Source: DASRAJ01 sp035638255 (GTDB lineage: Bacteria > Bacteroidota > Bacteroidia > Chitinophagales > UBA10324). Taken from it: a stretch of 64,000 bases of DNA. Under the pieces are notes generated by a model, which saw only the letters and a program-made list of their open reading frames with translations, was not told the origin of the DNA and ran no database searches. The first letter of the stretch is position 1. Each line of letters starts with the position of its first letter. Position numbers and translations under genes: made by a program. Below are positions 16,558 to 24,470 of this stretch, in pieces. Location of the stretch: the NCBI GenBank assembly GCA_035638255.1, contig DASRAJ010000157.1, positions 1 through 64,000 of the forward strand. The letters run 5' to 3'.

Positions 16558-18677
16558 AAAAGATAAAATTCAAAATCGAATATGTGCCGCTGTCGGATGA
16601 GCGCATTGAGCGTCATAAAGATTTCAGCAAACTCATGGGCGCTTTCACAGCGAATCCGAAGCCGGATTGGAAGACAAGATGGTTCGGGAATAAATTCATG
16701 GTTTACACAGTAGGAATCATGACCGGTGCTGCAATCAGCTCATTGATCTGGTGGAATGTGAATCATTTCAGTGAGCATAAGCTTTCCGCTCAGCAGGATT
16801 CTGCGAAGGATTCCGGATCAAAAACAGAACAGGTTCAGAACGATTCTGCGAACGGAAATTTTTCACTCAACAATTCACCGGAGAATTCTTTAGCAAAGGA
16901 TCAAAATGAAAATGCAACTGCAAATAAAGATTCTGAAAGCGGGGTGAAGAATGAAATCACTTCAGGGCAAAAGGAAAATCAAAACCATGAATCGAAATCT
17001 GCGAAGGCCAGAAATCAGATTTCTTCGGCTGAGAAGAAAGGAAACGAAAAAATTTCTTCAGCGCAGAACCAGGTAAATCCACAGCAACCAGAAAATAATT
17101 ACTCAAAGCGTAACGAAGCTCCATCTTTTTCTTCCGTTAAAAATTCTCCGGATTCCTCAGGATCAAAAACTTCATCTCCGGATATTTCCGAAAGAAATAA
17201 TCAAACTTCTTCTGCGCTTGAACCGGAAACTTCTTCTGAAAAAAATCAGGTATTGCCTTCCGGAAAAAATTCATCTGCAGACTCAAGCGCTCAATCAGGA
17301 TCAGGAAATATTTCTTCAAACCAAAAATTACAGATTGATACATTGACGTTGCAAAGTGTTGTTCCTGAATCCAGGATTGACACTCCACTTTCATCACTCC
17401 CTCCTGATTCATCCAGGAAGGGAATTCATGTTAGCCTTCCGAAGATTGATCTGAAAGAGGAGTTGAATTCTTCGATCAATACGATATCGAATGTTGCAGA
17501 TTCAGTCGGGAAGAAAATTGATTCGCTCTTCGCAAAACTTTTTGAAAAGGATTCTTCAAAAGCAGAGAAGCCAAGTGAGGAAATTTCTTCATCAGTTCCA
17601 CCTGCTGATTCATTCAAGCATCGTTACGCCCAGGTGAGTTTTGTTTCGCCCTTGAGTACAGATGGGGTGAATGCAAAAGATTACACACACAATCTCTCAC
17701 TGAATGTTTTACAAGGATACAATGGCGCGCTTGACGGAGTTGAGTTTGGCGGGCTGGCAAATATCGAGAGAGGATATGTAACAGGTGTACAGTTTGGCGG
17801 ACTTGTAAACTTTGCTTTCGGTGATGTGAAAGGTGTGCAGTTCGGTGGCTTGCTCAATCAAGGAAGAAACCTAAAAGGCGCGCAGTTTTCCGGATTGGTG
17901 AGCAGTGCAGTGGGCAAAGTTCACGGAGCGCAAGTGGCAGGCATTACCAATTTTGTTCTCGACACGTTTGTGGGGTTGCAAATTGGCGGCGTGATCAATC
18001 TCGCTCTTGCAAACAAGCCATCTGTCGGATGGCAGATCGCAGGCGTCACCAATGTTTCTCTCGGTGATTTGCATGGCGGTCAGCTTTCAGGAGTGTTGAA
18101 TATTGCAAACCGATTCACGGGCACTCAGATTAGCCTGATTAATTTTTCAAAAAAGATTACCGGCTTTCAACTGGGTCTCATCAACATCGCGGATTCTATT
18201 CATGGTGATGCGCTCGGGTTGTTCAGCGTTTCAGTCAATGGCATTCACAACCTCGATGTTTTCGGAAGTGAAATTCTCTATGGAAGTGTTGCATTGAAGC
18301 TCGGCTCACCTCACATCTACAACATCTTTGCAGCAGGGGCGGCGCCTATTGACACGATCACACGCATCGGCTTCGGCATCGGGCTCGGAGGGCATATCTC
18401 TTTCAATCGTGTTTTTATTAACGTGGATGGTATGTCATGGACGATTCACAATAACACACTGCGAGACTGGAATAACGTGAACCTCTGGAATCAAATTCGA
18501 TTGATGGCCGGATTTCAATTTACGAAAGGATTTGCCGCGTATGCAGGACCTACTGCGAATGTGCAGGTGTACCACAATACTTATCCTTCGATTGCTCCTT
18601 ACACTTCATACCAACACATAGGGACTACAAATGTGGATGGATGGGTTGGGTTTGTAGTGGGGCTTCAGTTTTTCTGA
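16554..18677 (+). CDS. Putative trans-envelope anti-sigma factor with surface-repeat domain
   Basis: The 707-residue product overlaps the sigma gene by 4 bases. Residues 1-47 are charged and cytoplasmic ('EYVPLSDERIERHKDFSKLM'). Residues 48-67 form one transmembrane helix ('FMVYTVGIMTGAAISSLIWW'). Residues 70 to about 355 are low-complexity, rich in Ser, Asn, Lys, Glu and Gln. From about 360, repeats like 'GVEFGGLANI', 'GVQFGGLVNF', 'GAQFSGLVSS' and 'GLQIGGVINL' match the LA_2272-type surface-repeat family, and the C-terminus looks like outer-membrane beta strands ending in Phe. This layout agrees with dual membrane-spanning anti-sigma factors (Dma) described in Bacteroides thetaiotaomicron. 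The anti-sigma role is inferred from gene position and topology; no zinc-binding motif is present. Confidence 0.85.
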   Translation: MKKIKFKIEYVPLSDERIERHKDFSKLMGAFTANPKPDWKTRWFGNKFMVYTVGIMTGAAISSLIWWNVNHFSEHKLSAQQDSAKDSGSKTEQVQNDSANGNFSLNNSPENSLAKDQNENATANKDSESGVKNEITSGQKENQNHESKSAKARNQISSAEKKGNEKISSAQNQVNPQQPENNYSKRNEAPSFSSVKNSPDSSGSKTSSPDISERNNQTSSALEPETSSEKNQVLPSGKNSSADSSAQSGSGNISSNQKLQIDTLTLQSVVPESRIDTPLSSLPPDSSRKGIHVSLPKIDLKEELNSSINTISNVADSVGKKIDSLFAKLFEKDSSKAEKPSEEISSSVPPADSFKHRYAQVSFVSPLSTDGVNAKDYTHNLSLNVLQGYNGALDGVEFGGLANIERGYVTGVQFGGLVNFAFGDVKGVQFGGLLNQGRNLKGAQFSGLVSSAVGKVHGAQVAGITNFVLDTFVGLQIGGVINLALANKPSVGWQIAGVTNVSLGDLHGGQLSGVLNIANRFTGTQISLINFSKKITGFQLGLINIADSIHGDALGLFSVSVNGIHNLDVFGSEILYGSVALKLGSPHIYNIFAAGAAPIDTITRIGFGIGLGGHISFNRVFINVDGMSWTIHNNTLRDWNNVNLWNQIRLMAGFQFTKGFAAYAGPTANVQVYHNTYPSIAPYTSYQHIGTTNVDGWVGFVVGLQFF

Positions 18678-18690
18678 TAAACGGAAACGA

Positions 18691-18724
18691 TTTGAAGAAA
18701 CACTTCAAAAAATTTCTACCTTTC
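18691..18724 (+). promoter_or_regulatory. Candidate promoter of the small membrane protein
   Basis: TTTG at 18691-18694 and TACCTTTC at 18717-18724 are 22 bases apart, near the Bacteroidota TTTG/TAnnTTTG pattern with a C for the last G. The ATG lies 15 bases downstream. Confidence 0.3.
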
Positions 18725-18739
18725 GAAAAATTTAAAATT

Positions 18740-18925
18740 ATGATCTACATCTCAAGTATTATAGGCTTCATTGGATTTGTTCTGTTCCTGATTGGTTATT
18801 TTAATAAAACCAAATCTTGGAGCAAAACGCTACTAACGATTGGATTCATATTTATGGCACTGCATATCGTTCATGATGTGGTTCTTGGCGCCTATGATGG
18901 GTGGGTGGGTAATCCTCACAGATAG
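18740..18925 (+). CDS. Small two-helix membrane protein
   Basis: The 61-residue product from ATG 18740 starts 'MIYISSIIGFIGFVLFLIGYF' (helix 1, about residues 2-20), has a short basic loop 'NKTKSWSK', then 'TLLTIGFIFMALHIVHDVVLG' (helix 2). The in-frame extension upstream overlaps the previous gene and lacks coding character, so the internal ATG is chosen. The positive loop suggests both termini outside. It lies between two ECF sigma/anti-sigma modules on the same strand. I do not recognise the family. Confidence 0.62.
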   Translation: MIYISSIIGFIGFVLFLIGYFNKTKSWSKTLLTIGFIFMALHIVHDVVLGAYDGWVGNPHR

Positions 18926-19174
18926 ATTTGAGCTCCGAAGGAAGTTAAAGATCAGGAACTCACCTAAGATCATAGCGAGTAATTATTTTCTATCAATGTC
19001 TCAGCCTTTCATGAGTATACATTCTGCCAATATTGGAATCCCACCAGTACTGGGTGCGTGTTCATTTCTATTCTTTTATCCGCCAATGGCTCGTACTCTT
19101 CATAATTCTTGCTAACAATTTTTTTTTCTTGCCAAGTTGTAATTTGCCCACAGCAAAAATTGTAGCTGAACTCT

Positions 19175-19756
19175 TTGGCTGATCTCCCTTACATAAAAAA
19201 CCTTTCTGATGCAGAACTGATTTCGCTCTATAAGAAATCAGGAAATCAAGCCATCATCGGAGAATTGTATGAGCGGTATATCCACCTCGTATTTGGTGTT
19301 TGCCTCAAGTATCTGAAACATCATGAGAACGCACGCGATGCGTCAGTAGAAATTTTTGAGCAACTGCTTACAAAGCTGAAGTCACACGAAGTTTCCAATT
19401 TTAAATCGTGGCTTTACAGCGTGGCGAAGAACCATTGTCTGATGCAACTGAGGAAGGAAAAAAATCATATTGAGCTTCATGATGACGTGAATGAAATTGT
19501 GGAAAGCAGCAGTGAGCTGCATCCATCTTCTGTGAATGAAAAAGAAGAACAACTTGTCCGGCTTGAAGAAGCTATAAAGCAACTGAACGACGATCAGCGG
19601 CGATGTGTTGAGTTTTTTTATTTGCAGGAATTGAGTTATCAGCAAATCACGGATAAGACGGGATTTACCTTTGGGGAAGTGAAGAGTTTCATTCAAAATG
19701 GAAAACGAAATTTGAAAATTGTGATGAGTAAAGCTTATGAGCGAAAAACTTCTTGA
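19175..19756 (+). CDS. ECF-type sigma factor, TTG start
   Basis: The 193-residue protein is a sigma-70 family ECF factor. Region 2 includes 'LYERYIHLVFGVCLKYLKHHENARDASVEIFEQLLTKL' in pieces and 'FKSWLYSVAKNHCLMQLRKEKN'. Region 4 includes 'LNDDQRRCVEFFYLQELSYQQITDKTGF' and 'VKSFIQNGKRNLKI'. There is no ATG between the upstream in-frame stop (19163-19165) and region 2, so TTG at 19175 (or CTG at 19166) is the likely start. The sequence TTGTAATTTG just upstream (about 19138-19145) resembles a -7 box. The gene overlaps its anti-sigma partner by 20 bases. Confidence 0.9.
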   Translation: MADLPYIKNLSDAELISLYKKSGNQAIIGELYERYIHLVFGVCLKYLKHHENARDASVEIFEQLLTKLKSHEVSNFKSWLYSVAKNHCLMQLRKEKNHIELHDDVNEIVESSSELHPSSVNEKEEQLVRLEEAIKQLNDDQRRCVEFFYLQELSYQQITDKTGFTFGEVKSFIQNGKRNLKIVMSKAYERKTS

Positions 19757-20897
19757 CATATTAAAACAAAAAGGGGAATGCATTCCTGAAGAACTATTGA
19801 TCAGGTATGCAGAGGGAAAGACTTCCGCTGACGAAGCGAGAAGGGTGGAAGATCATGTTTCAGAATGTGAATTCTGCTCTGATGCGCTCGATGGAATTAT
19901 GCAGGGTGAAAACGTCCGGCATTTTCATTCAGATATTTCTTCCATCAAAAAGATCGTTCGCAAAAAAATGAGAGGCAGTGATTCGAGTGCAACATTTCCG
20001 ATCACCAGGATGCTTGCAATCGCTGCCACACTTTTATTACTCGCTATCAGTGCATGGTATGTCCAATACCTTGTGAATGATAATTCAGAGAAAATTTTCA
20101 GCAATCAATTCAAGCCATATCCCGTTCCTCAAATGGAAGATAAATCTCAATCACCCGCGCCGGCAGCGAATGAAAGCAAAGTGGAAATGGATTCACAAAA
20201 AAAATCTTCTCCAAAGAAGTTCTTGCCGGTATCAAAAAGCGCTTCGCCGAATTCAGTTCCGCAGCAGGAAGAAAAAAAGGAGTCAGAAAAAGATGTGGCA
20301 GAACCTTCTCTCAAGCAGCCGGAGACTGTTGAGCAACCATCGTTTGCCGGGACGAGTAAAAACGCTGATGATGCGCCGCAGGAGGATGTCTCTTCACTGA
20401 AAATAAATACAGATTCAACAATTGCCTCTCCCAGTTCGTACAGCTATTCAACAGCACCTTCACAAACTGTAGTAGTGACTCAGGGAAGTGCAGCATATTC
20501 ACAGGATGAAATTATGACAGACGCAAAAAAAGATTCCTATCAAAAAGAAGTTATCATTGACAATTTCAATAAAGCAATGGCGCTCTACCAGTCCAATCAT
20601 TACGAAGAGGCAATAGCAGAATTTCAGTTGGTGCTGCAGAAAGAGCCGGGTAACCCCGCAGCCAATTTTTACAGTGGTGTGAGCACCCTTGCTCTCAAAA
20701 ATCCTGATGAAGCATTGAAGTATTTTAAGAAGACGGATTACAAATCATGTCAGTACTATGAGGCTTCACTTTGGTATGAAGCACTTTCATACATAAGCAA
20801 AGAGGACAAGAAGCAAGCAAGGAAGTTACTTGAGAAAGTGGTTGAGCTCAATGGAGAATACAAAGTGAAGGCGAAAGAAACACTAAAGCAACTGTAG
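19737..20897 (+). CDS. Zinc-type anti-sigma factor with periplasmic TPR domain
   Basis: The 386-residue product starts within the sigma gene. Its N-terminus has the ZAS motif H-x3-C-x2-C at His40, Cys44 and Cys47 ('HVSECEFC'), with Cys15 a possible fourth ligand. One helix at about 91-110 ('RMLAIAATLLLLAISAWYVQ') anchors it in the inner membrane. A Pro/Ser/Lys/Glu-rich linker follows, then TPR-like helices from about 275 ('AMALYQSNHYEEAIAEFQLVL', 'NPAANFYSGVSTLALKNPDEAL'). It should hold the upstream sigma factor at the membrane and use the periplasmic TPR region to sense or bind a partner. The first part is family knowledge, the second inference. Confidence 0.88.
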   Translation: MSEKLLDILKQKGECIPEELLIRYAEGKTSADEARRVEDHVSECEFCSDALDGIMQGENVRHFHSDISSIKKIVRKKMRGSDSSATFPITRMLAIAATLLLLAISAWYVQYLVNDNSEKIFSNQFKPYPVPQMEDKSQSPAPAANESKVEMDSQKKSSPKKFLPVSKSASPNSVPQQEEKKESEKDVAEPSLKQPETVEQPSFAGTSKNADDAPQEDVSSLKINTDSTIASPSSYSYSTAPSQTVVVTQGSAAYSQDEIMTDAKKDSYQKEVIIDNFNKAMALYQSNHYEEAIAEFQLVLQKEPGNPAANFYSGVSTLALKNPDEALKYFKKTDYKSCQYYEASLWYEALSYISKEDKKQARKLLEKVVELNGEYKVKAKETLKQL

Positions 20898-20904
20898 GGC
20901 ATCC

Positions 20905-20968
20905 GGACGTAAGACTTGCGGACTTAAGACTCGTGGACGTAAGACTTGCGGATATGAGACTCGTGGAC
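20905..20968. repeat. Four tandem 15-bp units, left arm of an inverted repeat
   Basis: Four adjacent 15-base units (GGACGTAAGACTTGC, GGACTTAAGACTCGT, GGACGTAAGACTTGC, GGATATGAGACTCGT) and a final GGAC follow the anti-sigma stop codon by seven bases. They recur inverted at 21135-21183. Confidence 0.85.
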
Positions 20969-21134
20969 AAAAAGCTTAATTACAAAACGTGCAAAGAAGG
21001 TGTTCCTGAAAATGATTCGTGTTGCTTGCAACTAAAATTAGTTTTCATGTTCGAATCTTGTTTTTCATTTCAATTGTTCTTGCCGATTAAAATTTAAATC
21101 CCGCATTCGCAAAACATTCAACCACGCGTCCGGC

Positions 21135-21183
21135 GTCCGCAAGTCTCACGTCCACGAGTCTTAAGTCCACAAGTCTCACGTCC
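21135..21183. repeat. Right arm of the 15-bp-unit inverted repeat
   Basis: About three units of the same 15-base element occur here on the opposite strand. Read as reverse complement, the segment matches the left arm over 48 bases with three A/G or C/T differences. The arm ends 5 bases from the permease stop codon. Confidence 0.85.
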
Positions 21184-21188
21184 AACTC

Positions 21189-22694
21189 TCAGGCATTGCT
21201 TTTCTTAAAGATAAAGTACGCTGGAATTCCCAATCCCACAATGATGAATCCCGGCCAGGTGTAATCCGGTTTGTAGATGAGAAGAATGATGCAAATTAAA
21301 ATCACGAGTAACAGATAAATGACCGGCAGCACAGGATAGCCGAGTGATTTGTATTGCCGCGGAACATCAGGCATCTTCTTTCTCAAAATAAAAACACCGA
21401 TGATAGTGAAGATGTAAAATAGCAGCACCGCGAACACAACATAGTCGAGCAGATTCCCGTACGTTCCGGATAAGCACAACAGGCACGCCCACACAGAAGC
21501 GAAAACGGTGGCTACTTGCGGAACGCCATGACTGTTCAGCTTGCCCATGCTTTTGAAAAACAATTTGTCTTCCGCCATCTTGTAAAACATTCGTGGCGCG
21601 GTGAGGATTAATCCGTTCAAACAACTGAAAGTAGAAAGCATGATGAGCGCGGCCACAACCAGCACTGCATGATGACCTGCCATGGCATCTGCAGCAGCAA
21701 CACCAACACGATCATCTGTTGCGAATTGAATTCCTCTTTCAAAAACATTCCGGGTTACTGCTCCCGGAACTCCCCGGAGCGGCAGATTAATTAAGTAAAC
21801 AATATTCATGAGCAGGTAAATCAATGAAACTAACCCAACGCCCACACCCATGCTTACGGCAATTGTTCGGCGAGGATTTACTACTTCATCTCCTGTGAAC
21901 GTGATTCCATTCCAGGCATCCATTGCAAACATGCTTCCTACCATTGCTGAGCCAATGGCAACAATTAAAGTCCATCCACTGATCGGGAAAGGTCCCGTCC
22001 AAATATTTTCACCATTTATATTCTTCGGAATCCAATTACTCGCATTCCATACGTCGTGAAAGTTTTGAGTGATTGCTTCCCGGTTGCTGTAAAAAATTCC
22101 GGCGACAATCAAACCGAAGAGCGCTAAAATTTTTGTGCTGCTCAAATATGTTTGAATCCATTTTCCATAACGCACGCCACGAATGTTTATCAATGTGAGC
22201 AACAAGATAACCGCGATAGCAAGCACCTGCTGTGTGTTTATAGGGAGCATGAATCTATGAAGTTGCCAATGATGAAAATCCACCTTCACCAATGGAATCC
22301 GCGCAACGATATTATCCGGATTGAAAAACGGAATAAACACTCCGGTAAATTTTGCGAATGCAACTCCTACGGCGGCAATGGTTCCTGTTTGTATGACAAG
22401 AAAGTATGTCCAGCCGTAGAGGAAACCCATAAGCGGGTTGTATGCTTCGCGAAGAAAAACATATTGCCCCCCCGCTTTCGGAAACATGCTCGTGAGCTCA
22501 CCATAACTCAGTGCTGCTGCAATGGTGAGAAACCCTGAGAGAGCCCATACCAAAAGCAAATACCCCGATGATCCCACGTTGCGGGCAATGTCAGCGCTGA
22601 CGAGAAAAATGCCGGAGCCGATCATGGTGCCGGCTACGAGCATGATTCCATCAAGTAAACGAATTTCTTTTCTGAAACCTGTTTGTTGTTCCAT
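21189..22694 (-). CDS. APC-family amino acid permease
   Basis: This 501-residue protein is an amino acid-polyamine-organocation superfamily transporter with about twelve transmembrane helices. 'LLDGIMLVAGTMIGSGIFLVS' contains the helix-1 'GxxIGSGIF' substrate-binding turn, and 'SYGELTSMFPKAGGQYVFLREAYNP' is the conserved helix 2-3 block typical of the LAT/amino acid transporter group. 'WNGITFTGDEVVNPRRTI' is the loop after helix 6 seen in this group. Uptake or exchange of amino acids across the inner membrane is expected; the substrate cannot be assigned. It stands alone. A TACATTTG box lies just upstream of the start. Confidence 0.93.
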   Translation of the reverse strand: MEQQTGFRKEIRLLDGIMLVAGTMIGSGIFLVSADIARNVGSSGYLLLVWALSGFLTIAAALSYGELTSMFPKAGGQYVFLREAYNPLMGFLYGWTYFLVIQTGTIAAVGVAFAKFTGVFIPFFNPDNIVARIPLVKVDFHHWQLHRFMLPINTQQVLAIAVILLLTLINIRGVRYGKWIQTYLSSTKILALFGLIVAGIFYSNREAITQNFHDVWNASNWIPKNINGENIWTGPFPISGWTLIVAIGSAMVGSMFAMDAWNGITFTGDEVVNPRRTIAVSMGVGVGLVSLIYLLMNIVYLINLPLRGVPGAVTRNVFERGIQFATDDRVGVAAADAMAGHHAVLVVAALIMLSTFSCLNGLILTAPRMFYKMAEDKLFFKSMGKLNSHGVPQVATVFASVWACLLCLSGTYGNLLDYVVFAVLLFYIFTIIGVFILRKKMPDVPRQYKSLGYPVLPVIYLLLVILICIILLIYKPDYTWPGFIIVGLGIPAYFIFKKSNA

Positions 22695-22710
22695 ACAAAA
22701 CCGAAGCCGT

Positions 22711-22718
22711 CAAATGTA
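22711..22718 (-). promoter_or_regulatory. Candidate -7 box of the APC permease
   Basis: On the minus strand TACATTTG matches the Bacteroidota TAnnTTTG consensus exactly, 16 bases before the ATG at 22694. No clear -33 element is present at 19-21 bases. Confidence 0.35.
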
Positions 22719-22783
22719 TTGATTTCAATGTTGGAATTGGGATGAATCTATTTCCTGCAACATGATTTACGGGGATTGCAGGA

Positions 22784-23833
22784 TCAGAATGTCGGGCAAG
22801 ATCGTTGCCTGTGATGCTTTGCTTTGTATGATTTTGCTTTTACTGTGGGTGTAAAGAAGAGCTGCACATTCATGTAATTGATCCAATCAAATTTGTGCGG
22901 GTTACCGCGCGGGCTGCTGGACTTTCCGTTCTCACCATCGCTGCCGAGGCCGCTGGGGTCGGTGATGTATTTCGCAAGTTGCTGTTTTTGAGGATCAGCG
23001 GGAAAATTGCTTGCGATCTCAGTGTATGTTGCGTAGCGCTTGCTTGCATCATCAAGATAATCAGTGAAAGGGAAATCGTAAAAACACCACTCGTATTGGA
23101 GCATGATGTTGCGACTGATCCCGTACTTGATGCCACCTCCGTGCGGAAACCCGATTTGAAATATGCCGTACTCTTTTTTTCTTCCCGGCTGTGGTGTTGT
23201 GCTTTGACCCTCAGTAAACCAATCGCGCAAGTGTGTCTCATACTTCTTATCCCGTTGAACAGCGTTGCCGAAGCCAAGTTCCTCGGGCGCATCGCGCAAT
23301 GTGCCGTCTTTCCAATAATAGTAGCGGTTGTTGATGTCAATGTTGCCGCGAAACAAATCACCGCGAGGGTCCGAATAATAAATTCCGGGACCTATGAAAA
23401 AGTATAATGCAAAGCGATGCTGCCATAGCGGAAAAATTCTTTGCAGGTGAATGGTATACGTGAACTGCATGTTGATACCCAGCAGATCATTTCTGAAATT
23501 CAATCCCCGCCGAAAGTTCCGCAGACCGGTGCCACTCGCTGCATTGAAGACCAGTGGTCGTGTTTCATCGTAGCCGATTCTAAGCCAGTCTGCACGAACT
23601 ACTAAAGCAAATGGTGCGTTGCCGGAAACGGGATTCATTCCCGTTTTTAAATCATGCCTCAGTGAAAATGAGCATCCGAAATGCGTGCCTGAAAGGGGAA
23701 TGTATTTTTCATTTCCCAAATCACCGAAGTACACGGTGCTCCCGGAGCCGAATCCCCATTGCCATCCTGTTTGCGAAAAAGACTTCAAACACAGAAGAAA
23801 CAGAAACGCCGTGGTGAATAGCGGCATCTTCAT
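22784..23833 (-). CDS. Outer-membrane beta-barrel-type protein
   Basis: The 349-residue product has a signal peptide (MKMPLFTTAFLFLLCLKSFSQ) followed directly by barrel-like sequence: 'WGFGSGSTVYFGDLGNEKYIPLSGTHFGCSFSLRHDL' in short alternating strands, then 'FTYTIHLQRIFPLWQHRFALYFFIGPGIYYSDPRGD' with the 'F.GPGI.Y..P' turn common in Bacteroidota outer-membrane proteins of the DUF6089 type. 'VQLFFTP' near the end may be the last strand, followed by a basic tail. Family assignment is tentative. It shares a strand with the permease gene but the 90-base gap suggests separate transcription. Confidence 0.8.
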   Translation of the reverse strand: MKMPLFTTAFLFLLCLKSFSQTGWQWGFGSGSTVYFGDLGNEKYIPLSGTHFGCSFSLRHDLKTGMNPVSGNAPFALVVRADWLRIGYDETRPLVFNAASGTGLRNFRRGLNFRNDLLGINMQFTYTIHLQRIFPLWQHRFALYFFIGPGIYYSDPRGDLFRGNIDINNRYYYWKDGTLRDAPEELGFGNAVQRDKKYETHLRDWFTEGQSTTPQPGRKKEYGIFQIGFPHGGGIKYGISRNIMLQYEWCFYDFPFTDYLDDASKRYATYTEIASNFPADPQKQQLAKYITDPSGLGSDGENGKSSSPRGNPHKFDWINYMNVQLFFTPTVKAKSYKAKHHRQRSCPTF

Positions 23834-24470
23834 AGAAGAAATTATTTTTGAGAAATTCTAGGAGAGAATAAAATTAGCTTTTACTTTTTAAAGCTGAAGC
23901 CGGCTGACGGATTTCCCTCAAAAAAAATTTCAGGTGGTGATCTTAATTCTCGTAAGCATCGCAAAAACAAAGTTTCCGCAATGCATCAGGACCCTTCACC
24001 TTTTAAAAAGTTTTGCACCCAATAGCGAAAGTATCCACTCTTGTTTATTTCTAAAATTTTGAGAAGACTAATAAATAGCGGTTTTGATTTGGAAAAGTAT
24101 TGAGTTATCCTTAAATAATAAAGCCCAAACCTTTTAAATAGACTAGTGTAGTTCAATTCCTGACGTGTAATATGAACGAAAGAAATATTCAGCAAAAATG
24201 AATATGCGAAACAAAAAACTTTCCGGTTGATCTCTCTATTTTCACTTCGGAAATTTATTTTTTGAATAGAGAAATGGAAATGGCCTTAGTCCCGCTGCAA
24301 CCCTTATCAGGCGGGGGATTCAAATGAAAATAAATTTGCTCTTCGTAAGCTCATTTGGCGAAAATTGGCTTACATTTACCACCGAAGAAGTTTTTGATTG
24401 GAATTATTGATTTGCAGATCAGAAGTGACTTAAAATTATTTTACTATTTCCATCCTTCAAATTGTATCTT
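23834..24470. other. 637-base divergent intergenic region
   Basis: This AT-rich stretch separates the outer-membrane-type gene (minus strand) from the sulfatase gene (plus strand). Apart from a possible small frame on the minus strand at 23986-24195 I see no gene. TTGTATCTT abuts the sulfatase ATG but is too close to serve as a normal -7 box. Confidence 0.5.
23986..24195 (-). CDS. Doubtful 69-residue frame, possible gene remnant
   Basis: A minus-strand frame encodes 'MLNISFVHITRQELNYTSLF...' with a protein-like mix of aromatic, basic and aliphatic residues, ending 'YFRYWVQNFLKGEGS'. There is no signal peptide, no recognised domain and no clear promoter. It could be the end of a decayed larger gene or a chance frame in AT-rich DNA. 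Confidence 0.2.
   Translation of the reverse strand: MLNISFVHITRQELNYTSLFKRFGLYYLRITQYFSKSKPLFISLLKILEINKSGYFRYWVQNFLKGEGS

Noticed and set aside
18840..19115. 91-codon frame overlapping the small membrane protein
   Set aside because: It starts inside that gene in another frame, and its translation is Met/Cys/Phe-rich without features.
20905..21183. Possible CRISPR array
   Set aside because: The 15-bp units are directly adjacent with no spacers and no cas genes are present.
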